Source: Brevibacterium antiquum
GTDB taxonomy: Bacteria > Actinomycetota > Actinomycetes > Actinomycetales > Brevibacteriaceae
Direction of reading: 5' to 3'
Length of the DNA stretch: 64,000 bases
NCBI RefSeq assembly: GCF_016107655.1
Contig: NZ_JABASX010000004.1
Span: forward strand, 62,001-126,000
The position numbers and the translations under genes are program-made. Positions 50,729 through 59,497 of the stretch are shown one piece after another. Positions within the stretch are counted from its first letter, which is position 1; each line of letters begins with the position of its first letter. A model generated the notes under the pieces. The model saw nothing but the letters and a program-made list of their open reading frames with translations, had not been told where the DNA came from and made no database searches.

Positions 50729-51769
50729 CTATATCGAGGTGGGACGGTGCGCAGCAGCTGGTCCTGCCTGCGTCGTCGCACGCAGCAGTCGATCCGAGAG
50801 TGCACGGAGCTCCGCATTGAGCTCCGGTGAGTCCTCGACGACGAACTCGACGTCGAGCCTGGCCAGCGTCAATGCCATGGTGCTGACAGTCTCGGCCCCG
50901 ATCTTCACCGTCGAGCGTTGTTCGTCGAGAGGTTCGACGGTACCTTCGGCCGGCATCAGCATCTTCATGACCTCGGATGCCTCAGCGTCTACGGTGACTG
51001 TGGCTGCGTGTTTCCACCTGCTGGCTGAGACGTTGCGCTCGACATAGGCTCCGATGTCTTCGGCAGGGAGAGCCCGGGGCTCGAAGCGTCGACCTCCGGG
51101 CAGTTTGGGCACGATGTGTTCGACCCGGAAGATCATCCAAGCCTCTTCCCCGGGGTCGAAGGTGAGGAGAAACCAGCGATGCTGATGGTTCACCAGCCGG
51201 TAGGGCTCCACCTCGAACTCCCCGCCGCGCTCCCTATTCGTCGGTGTGCCTCCTGGATCCGAAGAGGCGCCGGTCTCTGAGGTGTAGGTGAATCTGAACC
51301 GCTCGTGGCTGTGACAGTACTCGATGATCAGGGTCAGCAGATTCGGATCGACGATCGGCATCGGATGGTTGCCGGCCAGCGGGACTGTGAAATGGGCGAG
51401 GTTCTTCACACGGTTGCGCACGGTGGCGGGCAGCATCTGCTCAAGCTTCGCCAGGGCCTGCGCCGAAGTCTCTTCCATTCCGCCGATGATGCAGCTCAGG
51501 CCGGAGTGGAGTCCCACAGCAACGGCGACGGCTTCGTCAGGGTTGAGCAGCAGCGGCGGCACAGCAGATCCGCCGGACCCCAGGCGGTATCCGCCCTCCC
51601 CACCGCGGGTTCCCTCGACAGGGTAGCCGAGGTCGCGCAATGTGCCGATGTCGGTGCGTACCGTGCGTGAGCTGACGTTGAGGCGCTCCGCCAACTCCGT
51701 GCCGGACCAAGTGCGAGGAACCATCAGCAATGACAGTAATCCGAGTAGCCGCGCTGCAGTTTGTGACAT
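50729..51769 (-). CDS. WYL-domain transcriptional regulator
   Basis: 346 residues from the ATG at 51769. The N-terminal HTH_11 winged helix is AARLLGLLSLLMVPRTWSGTELAERLNVSSRTVRTDIGTLRDLGYPV in pattern. A WYL domain follows, with VEPYRLVNHQHRWFLLTFDP, and a C-terminal WCX extension. Proteins of this class sense nucleic acid or nucleotide ligands, and many regulate defence or repair genes. It is divergent from the transposase-derived gene at 51897 (127-bp gap) and could control it. Confidence 0.9.
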   Translation of the reverse strand: MSQTAARLLGLLSLLMVPRTWSGTELAERLNVSSRTVRTDIGTLRDLGYPVEGTRGGEGGYRLGSGGSAVPPLLLNPDEAVAVAVGLHSGLSCIIGGMEETSAQALAKLEQMLPATVRNRVKNLAHFTVPLAGNHPMPIVDPNLLTLIIEYCHSHERFRFTYTSETGASSDPGGTPTNRERGGEFEVEPYRLVNHQHRWFLLTFDPGEEAWMIFRVEHIVPKLPGGRRFEPRALPAEDIGAYVERNVSASRWKHAATVTVDAEASEVMKMLMPAEGTVEPLDEQRSTVKIGAETVSTMALTLARLDVEFVVEDSPELNAELRALSDRLLRATTQAGPAAAHRPTSI

Positions 51770-51896
51770 TTTCTGTTGTCTCCCTCGATTTAGGAAGACC
51801 TCCTGCCTAATCAAACAATAGCATCGGAGTTCTGAAATCGTAATGAGCTGCATGCGGCAGCGAAGTCGTGACGAAAATGGAGGAACAGAGGAATTC

Positions 51897-53114
51897 ATGC
51901 ATACGCAATTAGCTCCTCATTCTGGTTCGAGGAGACAACGCGGGATGATCGTCAACGATTATCTGGATCGCTACAGATCAGCTCGGAAGCAGGACAAAGG
52001 CTGGATTCTCGACGAGATCGCCGTAATGACTGGGTGGTCACGGGACCATGTCCGCAGGCTCTTGGCTCAGTTGGCACGAGGGCAGAGGCCGGCGCTGGAC
52101 GAAGCTGACCAGCCGCGTCACAGGGAGGGCAAATACTCAGTCGAGGCCAGGACGGCATTGGAACAGGTCTGGGACTGGTCTGGTCGACAGAGTGGAAAAT
52201 ATCTGGCCGCCGCCATGCCTGTGCTGCTCGATGCTCTGGAACGTCACGGTTCCCTGACAGACGGTGAAGACGGTTACAGCCGGGGGGTGCGGGAGGAGCT
52301 GCTGTCCGTCAGCCCGGCCTCGATCGACCGTTACCTGCAGTGTGCCCGAACATGTGACTTTGCGACTCGCAATGTGTCAACGAGGCGCTCTCATGCGCCC
52401 AGTGCCGAATTCTTCGACTTCGCCGGCGGGGAGAATGAGGATGAACCTGGCTTCTTCCTGGCCGATACCGTTGCCCACACGGGTTCAGCCCTCAGCGGGG
52501 GCTCCGTATTCACCCTCAACGCCACATGCCTGCACACCGGGTGGGTGTTCACTCGAAGCCTTGCAGACAACGCTCCGGACCTCGTCGCCGATACACTGCA
52601 GTGGTCGCTCGACGAGATCACGGGCATTCCCTTCTGGGTCAACGCCGTCGAATTGAGCAACGCATGCGAGAGGGTCCACGAAGCGGTCGCCGCGTGGGCG
52701 CAGGCACTTGATATCCACTACAGCCCTGTGCCGAAGGATCATCGACGAGACCGGCTGCCGGAGGCTTCGAAGCATCAGCACCTGGTCCACGAGTACGGGT
52801 TCGTCAATCGCTATGACACCGAGGAGGCCAGGTGGGCGCTCAACCATCTGTGGAGGGCGGTCAACGATCGGCTGAATTTCTTCACGCCGATCCGGAAGCC
52901 GGTCGCCTGGGTCAGGGACTCGACCGGTCACCGCAAACGGGTCTACGACGATCCTGCGACGCCGCTGCACCGTTTGAGCGCAGCGGGTGTCATGTCGCCT
53001 GTTCAGGAGGCCGAGCTGATCACCTACCGCAACAGCCTCGACCCCGCGAGGCTCGCTGCAGATATCAGCCAGTGGCAGAACGAACTCAGTGAGATCACTG
53101 CGATAGCAGTGTGA
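51897..53114 (+). CDS. Transposase-derived protein with a lost catalytic Asp
   Basis: 405 residues from the ATG at 51897, which has GAGGAATTC before it. It aligns along its length with a family of DDE (rve) transposases: an N-terminal HTH (KGWILDEIAVMTGWSRDHVRRLL), SGKYLAAAMPVLLDALE, LSVSPASIDRYL, then the catalytic core. The first Asp is kept (Asp190 in LADTVAH) and the Glu is kept (Glu289 in PEASKHQHLV). The second Asp, normally in a DFDNGSEF motif, is Ser254 in VELSNACER. The frame is intact, no clear terminal inverted repeats are seen, and an 8-bp TAATCAAA direct repeat flanks it (51808, 53145). It is either a decaying IS or a domesticated DNA-binding protein. Confidence 0.78.
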   Translation: MHTQLAPHSGSRRQRGMIVNDYLDRYRSARKQDKGWILDEIAVMTGWSRDHVRRLLAQLARGQRPALDEADQPRHREGKYSVEARTALEQVWDWSGRQSGKYLAAAMPVLLDALERHGSLTDGEDGYSRGVREELLSVSPASIDRYLQCARTCDFATRNVSTRRSHAPSAEFFDFAGGENEDEPGFFLADTVAHTGSALSGGSVFTLNATCLHTGWVFTRSLADNAPDLVADTLQWSLDEITGIPFWVNAVELSNACERVHEAVAAWAQALDIHYSPVPKDHRRDRLPEASKHQHLVHEYGFVNRYDTEEARWALNHLWRAVNDRLNFFTPIRKPVAWVRDSTGHRKRVYDDPATPLHRLSAAGVMSPVQEAELITYRNSLDPARLAADISQWQNELSEITAIAV

Positions 53115-53553
53115 GTGGGTTGTCGCTCGTGGCAGGCGCTCCGATAATCAAAACTTCAATCTTAGCAGGATGCCCTGCCAGGAAACCACCCCGAGGGCGA
53201 CTTTGAGACAAGTCGTTATTGGGGGATTACAATCGCGTAACTTCCGGGTACAGTAAAGATCGATTGTGATCTGACGAACCTTCGAAACTCGGCACAATGT
53301 TACGTGCCAACCCGAGTTTGAATCGCACCCGTATGACCGGGAGGCGGTCTTTCAGCAGGGACTGACCGAGGGTGGAGACGGACCACCTTCGCTGAGGATG
53401 TCGGTGTGCAGCCCGGCCGTCCTCGAGCACCGGGCGAACCGGTTGTCAGAAGAGCGTCTTGGGAGATGGCTATGGAGTTGCGTGCACTGATGGAAGAGAA
53501 CGACTGGTGAGGGCAAGCGGGAACCTGGCGCGGCGCAGCGTACGGGAGAACTC
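53115..53553. other. 439-nt intergenic region with an imperfect hairpin
   Basis: An AAACTCGG...CGAGTTT hairpin with inner GCAC/GTGC (53285-53319, 4-nt bulge) may end the transposase-derived transcript. A 14-codon ORF (53466-53510, MAMELRALMEENDW) has a GGGAG nearby and an open in-frame stretch before it, but I cannot call it a gene. Otherwise nothing is recognised. Confidence 0.45.
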
Positions 53554-53778
53554 ATGATCCAAACCGTCGCCATCGCCATGATCGCCTATGCGGGAGTGGC
53601 CGTGTTCATCATCATCCTGCTGTTGTCCAAAGCCGATTATGGACGATCATGGCGCGATCGCAGAGATGCGGCGCGGATGGGGTTCTTCGTCCCTGTCTGG
53701 CCGCTGTTGGTGGCGTACCTGATCTTCCGCGCGGTATCGCGCATGTGGCACATGGCCGATTGGGGTCAGGCCCGCTGA
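53554..53778 (+). CDS. Small membrane protein of unknown function
   Basis: 74 residues; ATG behind GGGAGAACTC. Two hydrophobic helices (about 3-24 and 43-60) flank a basic, Arg/Asp-rich loop (YGRSWRDRRDAARMG). The good ribosome site and codon use support it as real. No family is recognised. Confidence 0.7.
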   Translation: MIQTVAIAMIAYAGVAVFIIILLLSKADYGRSWRDRRDAARMGFFVPVWPLLVAYLIFRAVSRMWHMADWGQAR

Positions 53779-53938
53779 GGATGGTGCCTCCGATTGTCGG
53801 GGCCCTGACGCCAGCGTGACTGACATCAGCGTGCTGACCTCTGTCACGCCGACGTCGGATATTCACATGATCAGATGGGCAAGCGCATTGCAGCGCACCT
53901 TGTGCCAGTCTGCGCTTGGGCTCAGTCGTTGCTTCGAC

Positions 53939-54484
53939 TCAGTCGTTGGGCTGTCGCGAGTTGGCGATGAGCGCCCGGTACACATCGAGCGGTGCGCAGT
54001 TGGCGCCCTTGGCCAGTGACTTCACCAGTTTCCGATAGGTCTGGTAGTCAGTCTGATTCGGGTTGGGCGATTCAAGCAGACCGTATTCGTGGAGGACACC
54101 CGTGGCGCGCGAGTCCATGATGGTGAATTTCTTCGGGTCATACACGGTGAGCAGAGTGCTCGCGAGCGGTCCGCCGACACCGGGCAGAACCTTGAGGAAT
54201 GGCAGCCGCAGATGGTTGGGTGTGTCCTCGTCGAGAGCCACGGCGGTCACATACTCGATGTCATCGGAGTCGAGGCCCTCAAGTGTCGCCTGAGCAGCAA
54301 TGGCCTTCCACTCGGCGACCTTGAGGAAATGCTTGCGCTTGTACGACTCGCGCTTGACGACCTTGGGCCCAATCGAACCGAAGATCTCGGCCTCGGCATC
54401 CGTGACCACGTACTGAGGTTCGAACCGCAGGACGAATGCCGTGTCAATGACGCCGCTGGAATGGGTTTCGGAAGAGGAGTTCAT
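53939..54484 (-). CDS. Helix-hairpin-helix protein resembling HhH-GPD glycosylase-like families
   Basis: 181 residues from the ATG at 54484. The segment FLKVLPGVGGPLASTLLTVYDPKKFTIMDSRA (about 107-138) has a helix-hairpin-helix followed by an Asp-bearing strand, the layout of HhH-GPD DNA glycosylases. The rest (TDYQTYRKLVKSLAKGANCAPLDVYRALIA) is helical. There is no FeS Cys cluster and no catalytic Lys I can assign. It is probably a DNA-binding protein; a repair function is inference. Confidence 0.68.
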   Translation of the reverse strand: MNSSSETHSSGVIDTAFVLRFEPQYVVTDAEAEIFGSIGPKVVKRESYKRKHFLKVAEWKAIAAQATLEGLDSDDIEYVTAVALDEDTPNHLRLPFLKVLPGVGGPLASTLLTVYDPKKFTIMDSRATGVLHEYGLLESPNPNQTDYQTYRKLVKSLAKGANCAPLDVYRALIANSRQPND

Positions 54485-54749
54485 TCCGCGATTGTACAGA
54501 GGGGCCTTGACGTGAAGATGAACATCTGACAACGCCGCAGTCACGCCGTACCGTCATTGAACCGTCACTGAACTGTCGCCGCACTGTCGCCTGAGCGCGC
54601 GGTCCGCAGACTTCCTTGTCCAAGGCGCTGAAACCTGGAATGGAGAAACCTGGGGCGGCATGGCGGAGCTGAGTGAACGCTGTGAACGACTACGATGTCA
54701 ACGTATTGCAGAGTCCCCAGTAGGCCGTCCCCGCGGTCAGGAGAATGTC

Positions 54750-54881
54750 ATGGCAGAAAAGATCCCCACTCATGTCGAGTCACTCGCGACTCGTTATGAG
54801 ACGCCGGCGCGCGAGCCCTCGTCAGCTGCGATTGCCTCCTCCGGCCATGATCGAGCGCTGAGAGACCGACTGGGAGATTAG
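54750..54881 (+). CDS. Short 43-codon ORF in frame with and abutting the YihY gene
   Basis: It begins at an ATG behind CAGGAGAATGTC and ends with TAG at 54879-54881, directly followed in the same frame by the YihY start ATG. The peptide (MAEKIPTHVESLATRYET..., rich in Ala, Ser, Arg) resembles the hydrophilic N-terminal extension common in actinobacterial YihY proteins. It may be the original N-terminus split off by an amber codon, or a leader peptide for coupled translation. Confidence 0.5.
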   Translation: MAEKIPTHVESLATRYETPAREPSSAAIASSGHDRALRDRLGD

Positions 54882-55739
54882 ATGAGAGACCGGACGCAGT
54901 CGCTGGAACGCGGCAAGAAGAGAATCGTCACCAACACGATCCGGCACGTGATCAGCGATCAGGGACTTGATCTGGCGGCGGGCTTGGCGTTTTACGCATT
55001 GCTGTCGATGGCCCCGGCCACCCTGGCGCTCGTGTCGATGCTCGGCGTCGTCGGGGAGGCGAAGTCCACCACCGAGGCGGTTCTGGGCCTGGCCTCGGAC
55101 CTGTCGACCGAGGCAGCCGAGGCGATCCGCCCGCTCGTCACCGAACTGGCATCGTCACCGGCTGCCGGTCTCACCCTTATTGCCAGTGTCGCCGTCGCGA
55201 TCTGGTCATCATCGAAATACGTCGGTGCCTTCGGTCGCGCGGCGAACAGAGCCTATGCGGTTGAAGAGACCCGGCCGCTCTGGAAGCTCAAGCTGATGAT
55301 GCTGTGCATCACCCTGGTGCTTCTGCTGCTGATGGCCGGACTTGGCCTGCTGCTTGTGGTCTCTGGGCCGATTGCCGAGTCAATCGGGCGTCTTGTCGGC
55401 TTGGGACCGGTGGCCGTGATGATCTGGAGCATCGCCAGGTGGCCGGTGTTGATCTTCTTCGTCATGCTCCTGATCGCCCTCCTCTACTATGCGACTCCGA
55501 ATGTGAAGAAGTCGAAGTTCCGCTGGTCGAGCATCGGAGCCTTCGTCGCGCTGATCACGCTGATCCTCGTCTCTCTGGGGTTCGTCCTCTATATCAACAA
55601 CTTCGACAACTACAACGCCACCTACGGTGCCATCGGCGGTGTGATCGTCGGATTTGCGTGGCTGTGGATGGTGAATTTAGCCCTGATCTTCGGCGCAGAG
55701 CTTGACGCTGAGATCGAAAGGTCCCGGACTTCGGACTGA
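54882..55739 (+). CDS. YihY/virulence factor BrkB family membrane protein
   Basis: 285 residues; ATG with GGGAG six bases before. The family motif LDLAAGLAFYALLSMAPATLALVSMLG opens the domain (about 28-54). Six helices follow, with WSSSKYVGAFGRAANRAYAVEE, FFVMLLIALLYYATPNVKKSKFRWSSIGA, and NYNATYGAIGGVIVGFAWLWMVNLALIFGAELDAEIER, all conserved. The function of YihY proteins is not settled; earlier annotations as RNase BN are wrong. The 43-codon in-frame ORF before it is discussed separately. Confidence 0.9.
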   Translation: MRDRTQSLERGKKRIVTNTIRHVISDQGLDLAAGLAFYALLSMAPATLALVSMLGVVGEAKSTTEAVLGLASDLSTEAAEAIRPLVTELASSPAAGLTLIASVAVAIWSSSKYVGAFGRAANRAYAVEETRPLWKLKLMMLCITLVLLLLMAGLGLLLVVSGPIAESIGRLVGLGPVAVMIWSIARWPVLIFFVMLLIALLYYATPNVKKSKFRWSSIGAFVALITLILVSLGFVLYINNFDNYNATYGAIGGVIVGFAWLWMVNLALIFGAELDAEIERSRTSD

Positions 55740-55765
55740 GATGGTCGGTGCCGTATGGTCAAATC

Positions 55766-56971
55766 ATGAGCTCCGACAGGTCTGATGCTTCGACGTTCAC
55801 CCCAGCACTGCTGGGCCTCGTGTGGACCGCGATGTTCGGATTTTCGGCGTTCTTCTTCAGCTATTCGACGATGGTCTCGATCGCGGCCGTCAACGGACTC
55901 TCGACAGTCACCGGCGGTTCGGTCCTGACGACGATGATGATCGGCGTCATCGCTGCACAGCCCTTCGCACCGTGGGTGGGCAGGGTGCTCGGCCTCAAAG
56001 GCGCACTGTTCTTCGCCCTCGGCCTGCAGCTGCTGGGACAGATCCTCGGTCTTCTCGTGCCCGCTCCGCTGCTCGGGCTCGTGCTGGCCGGACTGTGTGG
56101 GGGAGTGGGGTTCGGGCTCTTCGTCGTCCTGGCCAATGCCGCCGTGCCGTCCACGACCTCCCCGGGTCGTATCGGCAAGGCGCTGGGGATCTTCGGAGGA
56201 ATCACCTCTTTGGCCTCTGCCGTCGGCGCGCCGCTCGGGTTGTGGCTGGTCGGCACGGTCCCCGTCTGGACCTTCAGATTGATTGTGTGCTTTTCGCTGC
56301 TCCTCGCGGTGCCGACCGTCGTGAAATTCCTGCCAGGCCGAGAACGCACACCCGCGAAGGCTTCGACGAACGATTCCGGGGCGACGGTTCGCAGCGGCAC
56401 GAGAGGGCGCAGGTCTCAGCGCAGGGCAGGTCGAAGCCTCGGCGAAATCCTGTATCTGGTCATCATGCTCTCCCCGTTCCTCATCGGCATGGTCGTCTTC
56501 GGTCTGATCATCGGATTCGGCCCGGGCGAGGACGTCGCTGGAGCTGCTCTGTACATCGGCGCAATGCAGGTGTCGGCCGTGGTCGGACGGTTCGCCGCCG
56601 GAGCTATCGCCGACCGTTTCTCCCCGTTCGCACTCAACCTTCTCGGCCTAGCCCTCGCCATCATCGGGCTCGTCGTCACCGTCGTCGCATTCGGCGGAAT
56701 ACTCTTCCTCGCGATGATGGTCATCGGCCTGGGGCTGGGCACACTGCAGTCGGCGAGCCTGGTGATGGCCTTCTCCAACGTCAGCACTCCGGCGAAGGCC
56801 AGCGTTGCCTGGAACATGAATTTCGACATCGGATTGGCCATCGCCGGAGTCCTCGGCGGACTCGGCTTCACCTACCTCGGCGACTCTGCGACGTTCCTCG
56901 TCTGCGCCCTGCTGCTGCTCTTCGCCGGTGTCGGGTCCTGGATACTGCAAACTCTGCGCCGCTCACACTAG
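55766..56971 (+). CDS. MFS transporter
   Basis: 401 residues from the ATG at 55766; a GTG six codons earlier is an alternative and neither has a clear ribosome site. Twelve helices are visible. The loop 8-9 motif AAGAIADRFSPFALNL and PFAPWVGRVLGLKGAL after helix 2 are MFS-like. A basic Arg/Ser/Thr loop separates the halves. It could be an efflux pump or a small-molecule importer; nothing nearby fixes the cargo. It starts 26 nt after the YihY stop and may be co-transcribed. Confidence 0.83.
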   Translation: MSSDRSDASTFTPALLGLVWTAMFGFSAFFFSYSTMVSIAAVNGLSTVTGGSVLTTMMIGVIAAQPFAPWVGRVLGLKGALFFALGLQLLGQILGLLVPAPLLGLVLAGLCGGVGFGLFVVLANAAVPSTTSPGRIGKALGIFGGITSLASAVGAPLGLWLVGTVPVWTFRLIVCFSLLLAVPTVVKFLPGRERTPAKASTNDSGATVRSGTRGRRSQRRAGRSLGEILYLVIMLSPFLIGMVVFGLIIGFGPGEDVAGAALYIGAMQVSAVVGRFAAGAIADRFSPFALNLLGLALAIIGLVVTVVAFGGILFLAMMVIGLGLGTLQSASLVMAFSNVSTPAKASVAWNMNFDIGLAIAGVLGGLGFTYLGDSATFLVCALLLLFAGVGSWILQTLRRSH

Positions 56972-56983
56972 GCTCTGCGCCGG

Positions 56984-57343
56984 TCACGCTGAGTCCGTGG
57001 ACTGGTTCTCCAGGTCGGCCAGCAGTCCCACAGCGGCCCGCGTGTATTCGCCGATCCAGCGATCGTGGATGCGCTTGATCGGCAACGGGGCCAGCGCCAG
57101 CTGACGAGTCCTGCCGAGACGCCGCCCGCCGATCAGCTCCGCTCGCTCCAGGACACGAATGTGTTGGAGGACCGTCGTGCGATCGAGGTCGGAGAAGGCG
57201 GCACAGACCTCTCCGGTTGTCCGGGGTTCGTCGCGCAGCATGTCGAGGATCCGGCGTCGGGTGGAATTGGCCAGCGCCTTGAACACGGCATCGTCGCGTT
57301 CATCTTCGTCGACGGGTGAAGCCATTCCATTAGCTGACGACAT
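56984..57343 (-). CDS. ArsR-type winged-helix regulator
   Basis: 119 residues; ATG at 57343, or the ATG six codons later. The ArsR helix-turn-helix is clear: AVFKALANSTRRRILDMLRDEPRTTGEVCAAFSDLDRTTVLQHIRVLERAELI. No Cys metal site is present. This ArsR subtype is regularly divergent from SRPBCC/AHSA1 genes, as here, with 16 bp between starts and a palindrome that covers both start codons. It very probably represses itself and the SRPBCC gene. Confidence 0.92.
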   Translation of the reverse strand: MSSANGMASPVDEDERDDAVFKALANSTRRRILDMLRDEPRTTGEVCAAFSDLDRTTVLQHIRVLERAELIGGRRLGRTRQLALAPLPIKRIHDRWIGEYTRAAVGLLADLENQSTDSA

Positions 57344-57362
57344 GTGATAAAAATATCACATG
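57341..57362. promoter_or_regulatory. Palindromic operator spanning both divergent start codons
   Basis: CATGTGATA and TATCACATG are perfect 9-bp arms around AAAA. The outer CAT and ATG are the start codons of the ArsR and SRPBCC genes. The AT-rich centre offers a TAAAAT/TATTTT-like -10 in each direction, so both genes could be leaderless and repressed from one site. Confidence 0.7.
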
Positions 57363-57848
57363 AATGATGAGCAGAGCACCAACGATGCACAGCTGGAAGA
57401 ACTGTCTTTCACCGTCATGGGCTACATCTCGAAGACCCCGCATGAGACCTTCGAAGCCGTGGCCGATCCGGCGCAGCTCTCGAAGTACTTCACCACAGGC
57501 GGTGCGCGCGGACGTTTGGAGTCCGGCGCCGAGGTGACCTGGGATTTCGCGGATTTCCCCGGTCGGTTCCCGGTTGAGGTTCTCGAGTCCGTTCAGGATG
57601 AGAAGATCGTCATCGCGTGGGAAGGCACGGAGCATGCCACAGCGAAGTCCACGACGACGACCTTCGAGTTCTCGCCCGTCGATGACGGGGCACGGACTCT
57701 AGTTACGGTGACCGAGAAGTCGTGGAAGACGACAGTCGGGGGCGCAGAGGGTGCCTTCGGCAACTGCATGGGCTGGACCGGCATGCTCGCCGCTTTGAAG
57801 GCCTGGGTCGAATACGGCATCGACCTGCGCGAAGGCTTCTACAAGTAG
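57360..57848 (+). CDS. SRPBCC/AHSA1 family protein
   Basis: 162 residues; ATG inside the palindrome, with no ribosome site before it. The START-like fold shows SFTVMGYISKTPHETFEAVADPAQLSKYFTTGGARGRLESG, the VTWDFADFPGRFPVEVLE strand pair and GAFGNCMGWTGMLAALKAWVEYGIDLREGFY. The class binds small hydrophobic ligands; its role with ArsR partners is unknown. Its stop codon abuts the stop codon of the convergent DHA2 transporter gene. Confidence 0.9.
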   Translation: MNDEQSTNDAQLEELSFTVMGYISKTPHETFEAVADPAQLSKYFTTGGARGRLESGAEVTWDFADFPGRFPVEVLESVQDEKIVIAWEGTEHATAKSTTTTFEFSPVDDGARTLVTVTEKSWKTTVGGAEGAFGNCMGWTGMLAALKAWVEYGIDLREGFYK

Positions 57849-59276
57849 TCAGCCGGGCGTGTTCTGGCCGTGCGAGTTCTTGATGAAGAAGGACCCGATG
57901 ACGCCGAATATGCCGATGACCGCGGCGACGAAGAAGGCGACGTCGGCACCGTGGACCAGACCTTCGACTCCGTAGACTTCGGGGTCGCGTGTTGTGGAGA
58001 CCATGATGGTGACCAGGACGGCGGTGCCCACCGAGGCAGCGATCTGTCGGAAGGTGTTGTTGAGTGCGGTCCCGTGTGGGATGAGACTCTGGGGCAGCTG
58101 ATTGAGTGCCGCTGTCGTCACCGGCATCATCACCATGGCCACACCGAACATACGGATCGTGTTGACCACGGCGAGGAAGGTGAACGAGGTGTCGGCCTCG
58201 AGGTCGGCGAACAGGAATGTGGTGACGGTGAGCAGGGTGAACCCGGCAACAGCCAGCCACTTGGCGCCGATGGCGTCGAAGATTCTGCCTGTGACCGGCG
58301 ACATCAGCCCCATCACTGCCGCACCCGGCAGAAGCACAAGGCCCGATTCCATGGCGGAGAAGTCGTTCATGTTCTGCATGTAGAGCGGCAGGATCATCAT
58401 GCCGCCGATCATGACGATGAAGACGCACATGCCCAGTGCGGTGTTGAGGGTGAACATGCGGTAGCGGAGCACTCGGAACTCGAGCATCGGCTGGTCCAGC
58501 TTGAGTTGGCGTGGAATGAAGATGGCCAAGGAGATCACACCTATGGCCAGCGGGATGAGTACTTCCAAGCTCAGCCAGCCTGCGTCACCGGCGGTGCCGA
58601 AGCCGAACAGCAGCCCGCCGAAGCCGAACGTCGAGAGGATGATCGAGAGGACATCCAGTTTGGGATAGGTGCGTTCGGTGACGTTCTTGAGGATGAAGTA
58701 GGCGACGATGATGTCGATGATCGCGATCGGCAGCATCATGTAGAAGAGAACTTCCCACGGCAGGTGATCAACGATCCAACCGGAGAGGCTCGGGCCGATG
58801 GCCGGGGCGAAGGCGATGACGAGTCCGAACGTGCCCATCGCTGTGCCGCGCTTCTCCACCGGGAAGATCGCGAACAGAATCGTCTGCATCAGCGGCATGA
58901 TGATGCCGCCGCTCGAGGCCTGAATCACACGTCCAAGGAGCAGGACGGGATAGGTGGGCGCCAGCGCACAGACGAGTGTGCCGACGATGAAGAGCAGCAT
59001 TGCGGTGAGGAACAACCCGCGGGTGGTGAATTTCTGGATCAGGAAAGCCGTGATCGGAATCATGATGCCGTTGACCAGCATGAAGCTCGTCGTCACCCAC
59101 TGCGCGGCGCTGGCCGTGATGTCGAAGGACTGCATGAACGCGGGCAGCGCGGTGTTGAGCAGCGTCTGGTTGAGGATGATGACGAAGGCACCGGAGACGA
59201 GGACTGCCAGGACCACATTCCGATTGATCGGCTTGCCATCGGCTGCTGTGTACTGTCCGTCGTCCTCTTTTGTCAC
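57849..59276 (-). CDS. DHA2 family multidrug efflux MFS transporter
   Basis: 475 residues from the GTG at 59276, chosen because AAAGAGGGA lies seven bases upstream; a longer reading to an ATG (59345) or TTG (59366) lacks a site. Fourteen helices fit the DHA2 (EmrB/QacA) family: LNQTLLNTALPAFMQSF, AAQWVTTSFMLVNGIMIPITAFLI, LLGRVIQASSGGIIMPLMQ and GPSLSGWIVDHLPWEVLFYMMLPI. It exports drugs or toxic metabolites using the proton gradient. No adjacent TetR is seen. Confidence 0.9.
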   Translation of the reverse strand: MTKEDDGQYTAADGKPINRNVVLAVLVSGAFVIILNQTLLNTALPAFMQSFDITASAAQWVTTSFMLVNGIMIPITAFLIQKFTTRGLFLTAMLLFIVGTLVCALAPTYPVLLLGRVIQASSGGIIMPLMQTILFAIFPVEKRGTAMGTFGLVIAFAPAIGPSLSGWIVDHLPWEVLFYMMLPIAIIDIIVAYFILKNVTERTYPKLDVLSIILSTFGFGGLLFGFGTAGDAGWLSLEVLIPLAIGVISLAIFIPRQLKLDQPMLEFRVLRYRMFTLNTALGMCVFIVMIGGMMILPLYMQNMNDFSAMESGLVLLPGAAVMGLMSPVTGRIFDAIGAKWLAVAGFTLLTVTTFLFADLEADTSFTFLAVVNTIRMFGVAMVMMPVTTAALNQLPQSLIPHGTALNNTFRQIAASVGTAVLVTIMVSTTRDPEVYGVEGLVHGADVAFFVAAVIGIFGVIGSFFIKNSHGQNTPG

Positions 59277-59497
59277 TGAAATTCCCTCTTTCCCTTCAAC
59301 GTCTGCCTTCGCCGGCGCAGTCGGCAGCGGTACAGATCCGACCATCCGCACCGCGTCGGTGCTCAACCGGGCCGTGCGAGTCTACTCCCCGTCGGATCGG
59401 ACTCTAGGGACAGGGTATCGGCAGAGGTCAAGGCACAGGTGTCATGGAGATGTCTCGGAGGCGACCGCCTGGCCTCAGCCAACACGGCCGACTGGCC

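Noticed and set aside
51823-53145. ATCGGAG/CTCCGAT as terminal inverted repeats of an IS
   Set aside because: Only 7 bp match, they do not extend inward, and their offset from the 8-bp direct repeat differs at the two ends; chance is likely.
57870-59279. A 469-codon plus-strand ORF opposite the DHA2 transporter
   Set aside because: The minus-strand protein has clear transporter motifs and a ribosome site; the plus-strand reading is a charged low-complexity shadow.
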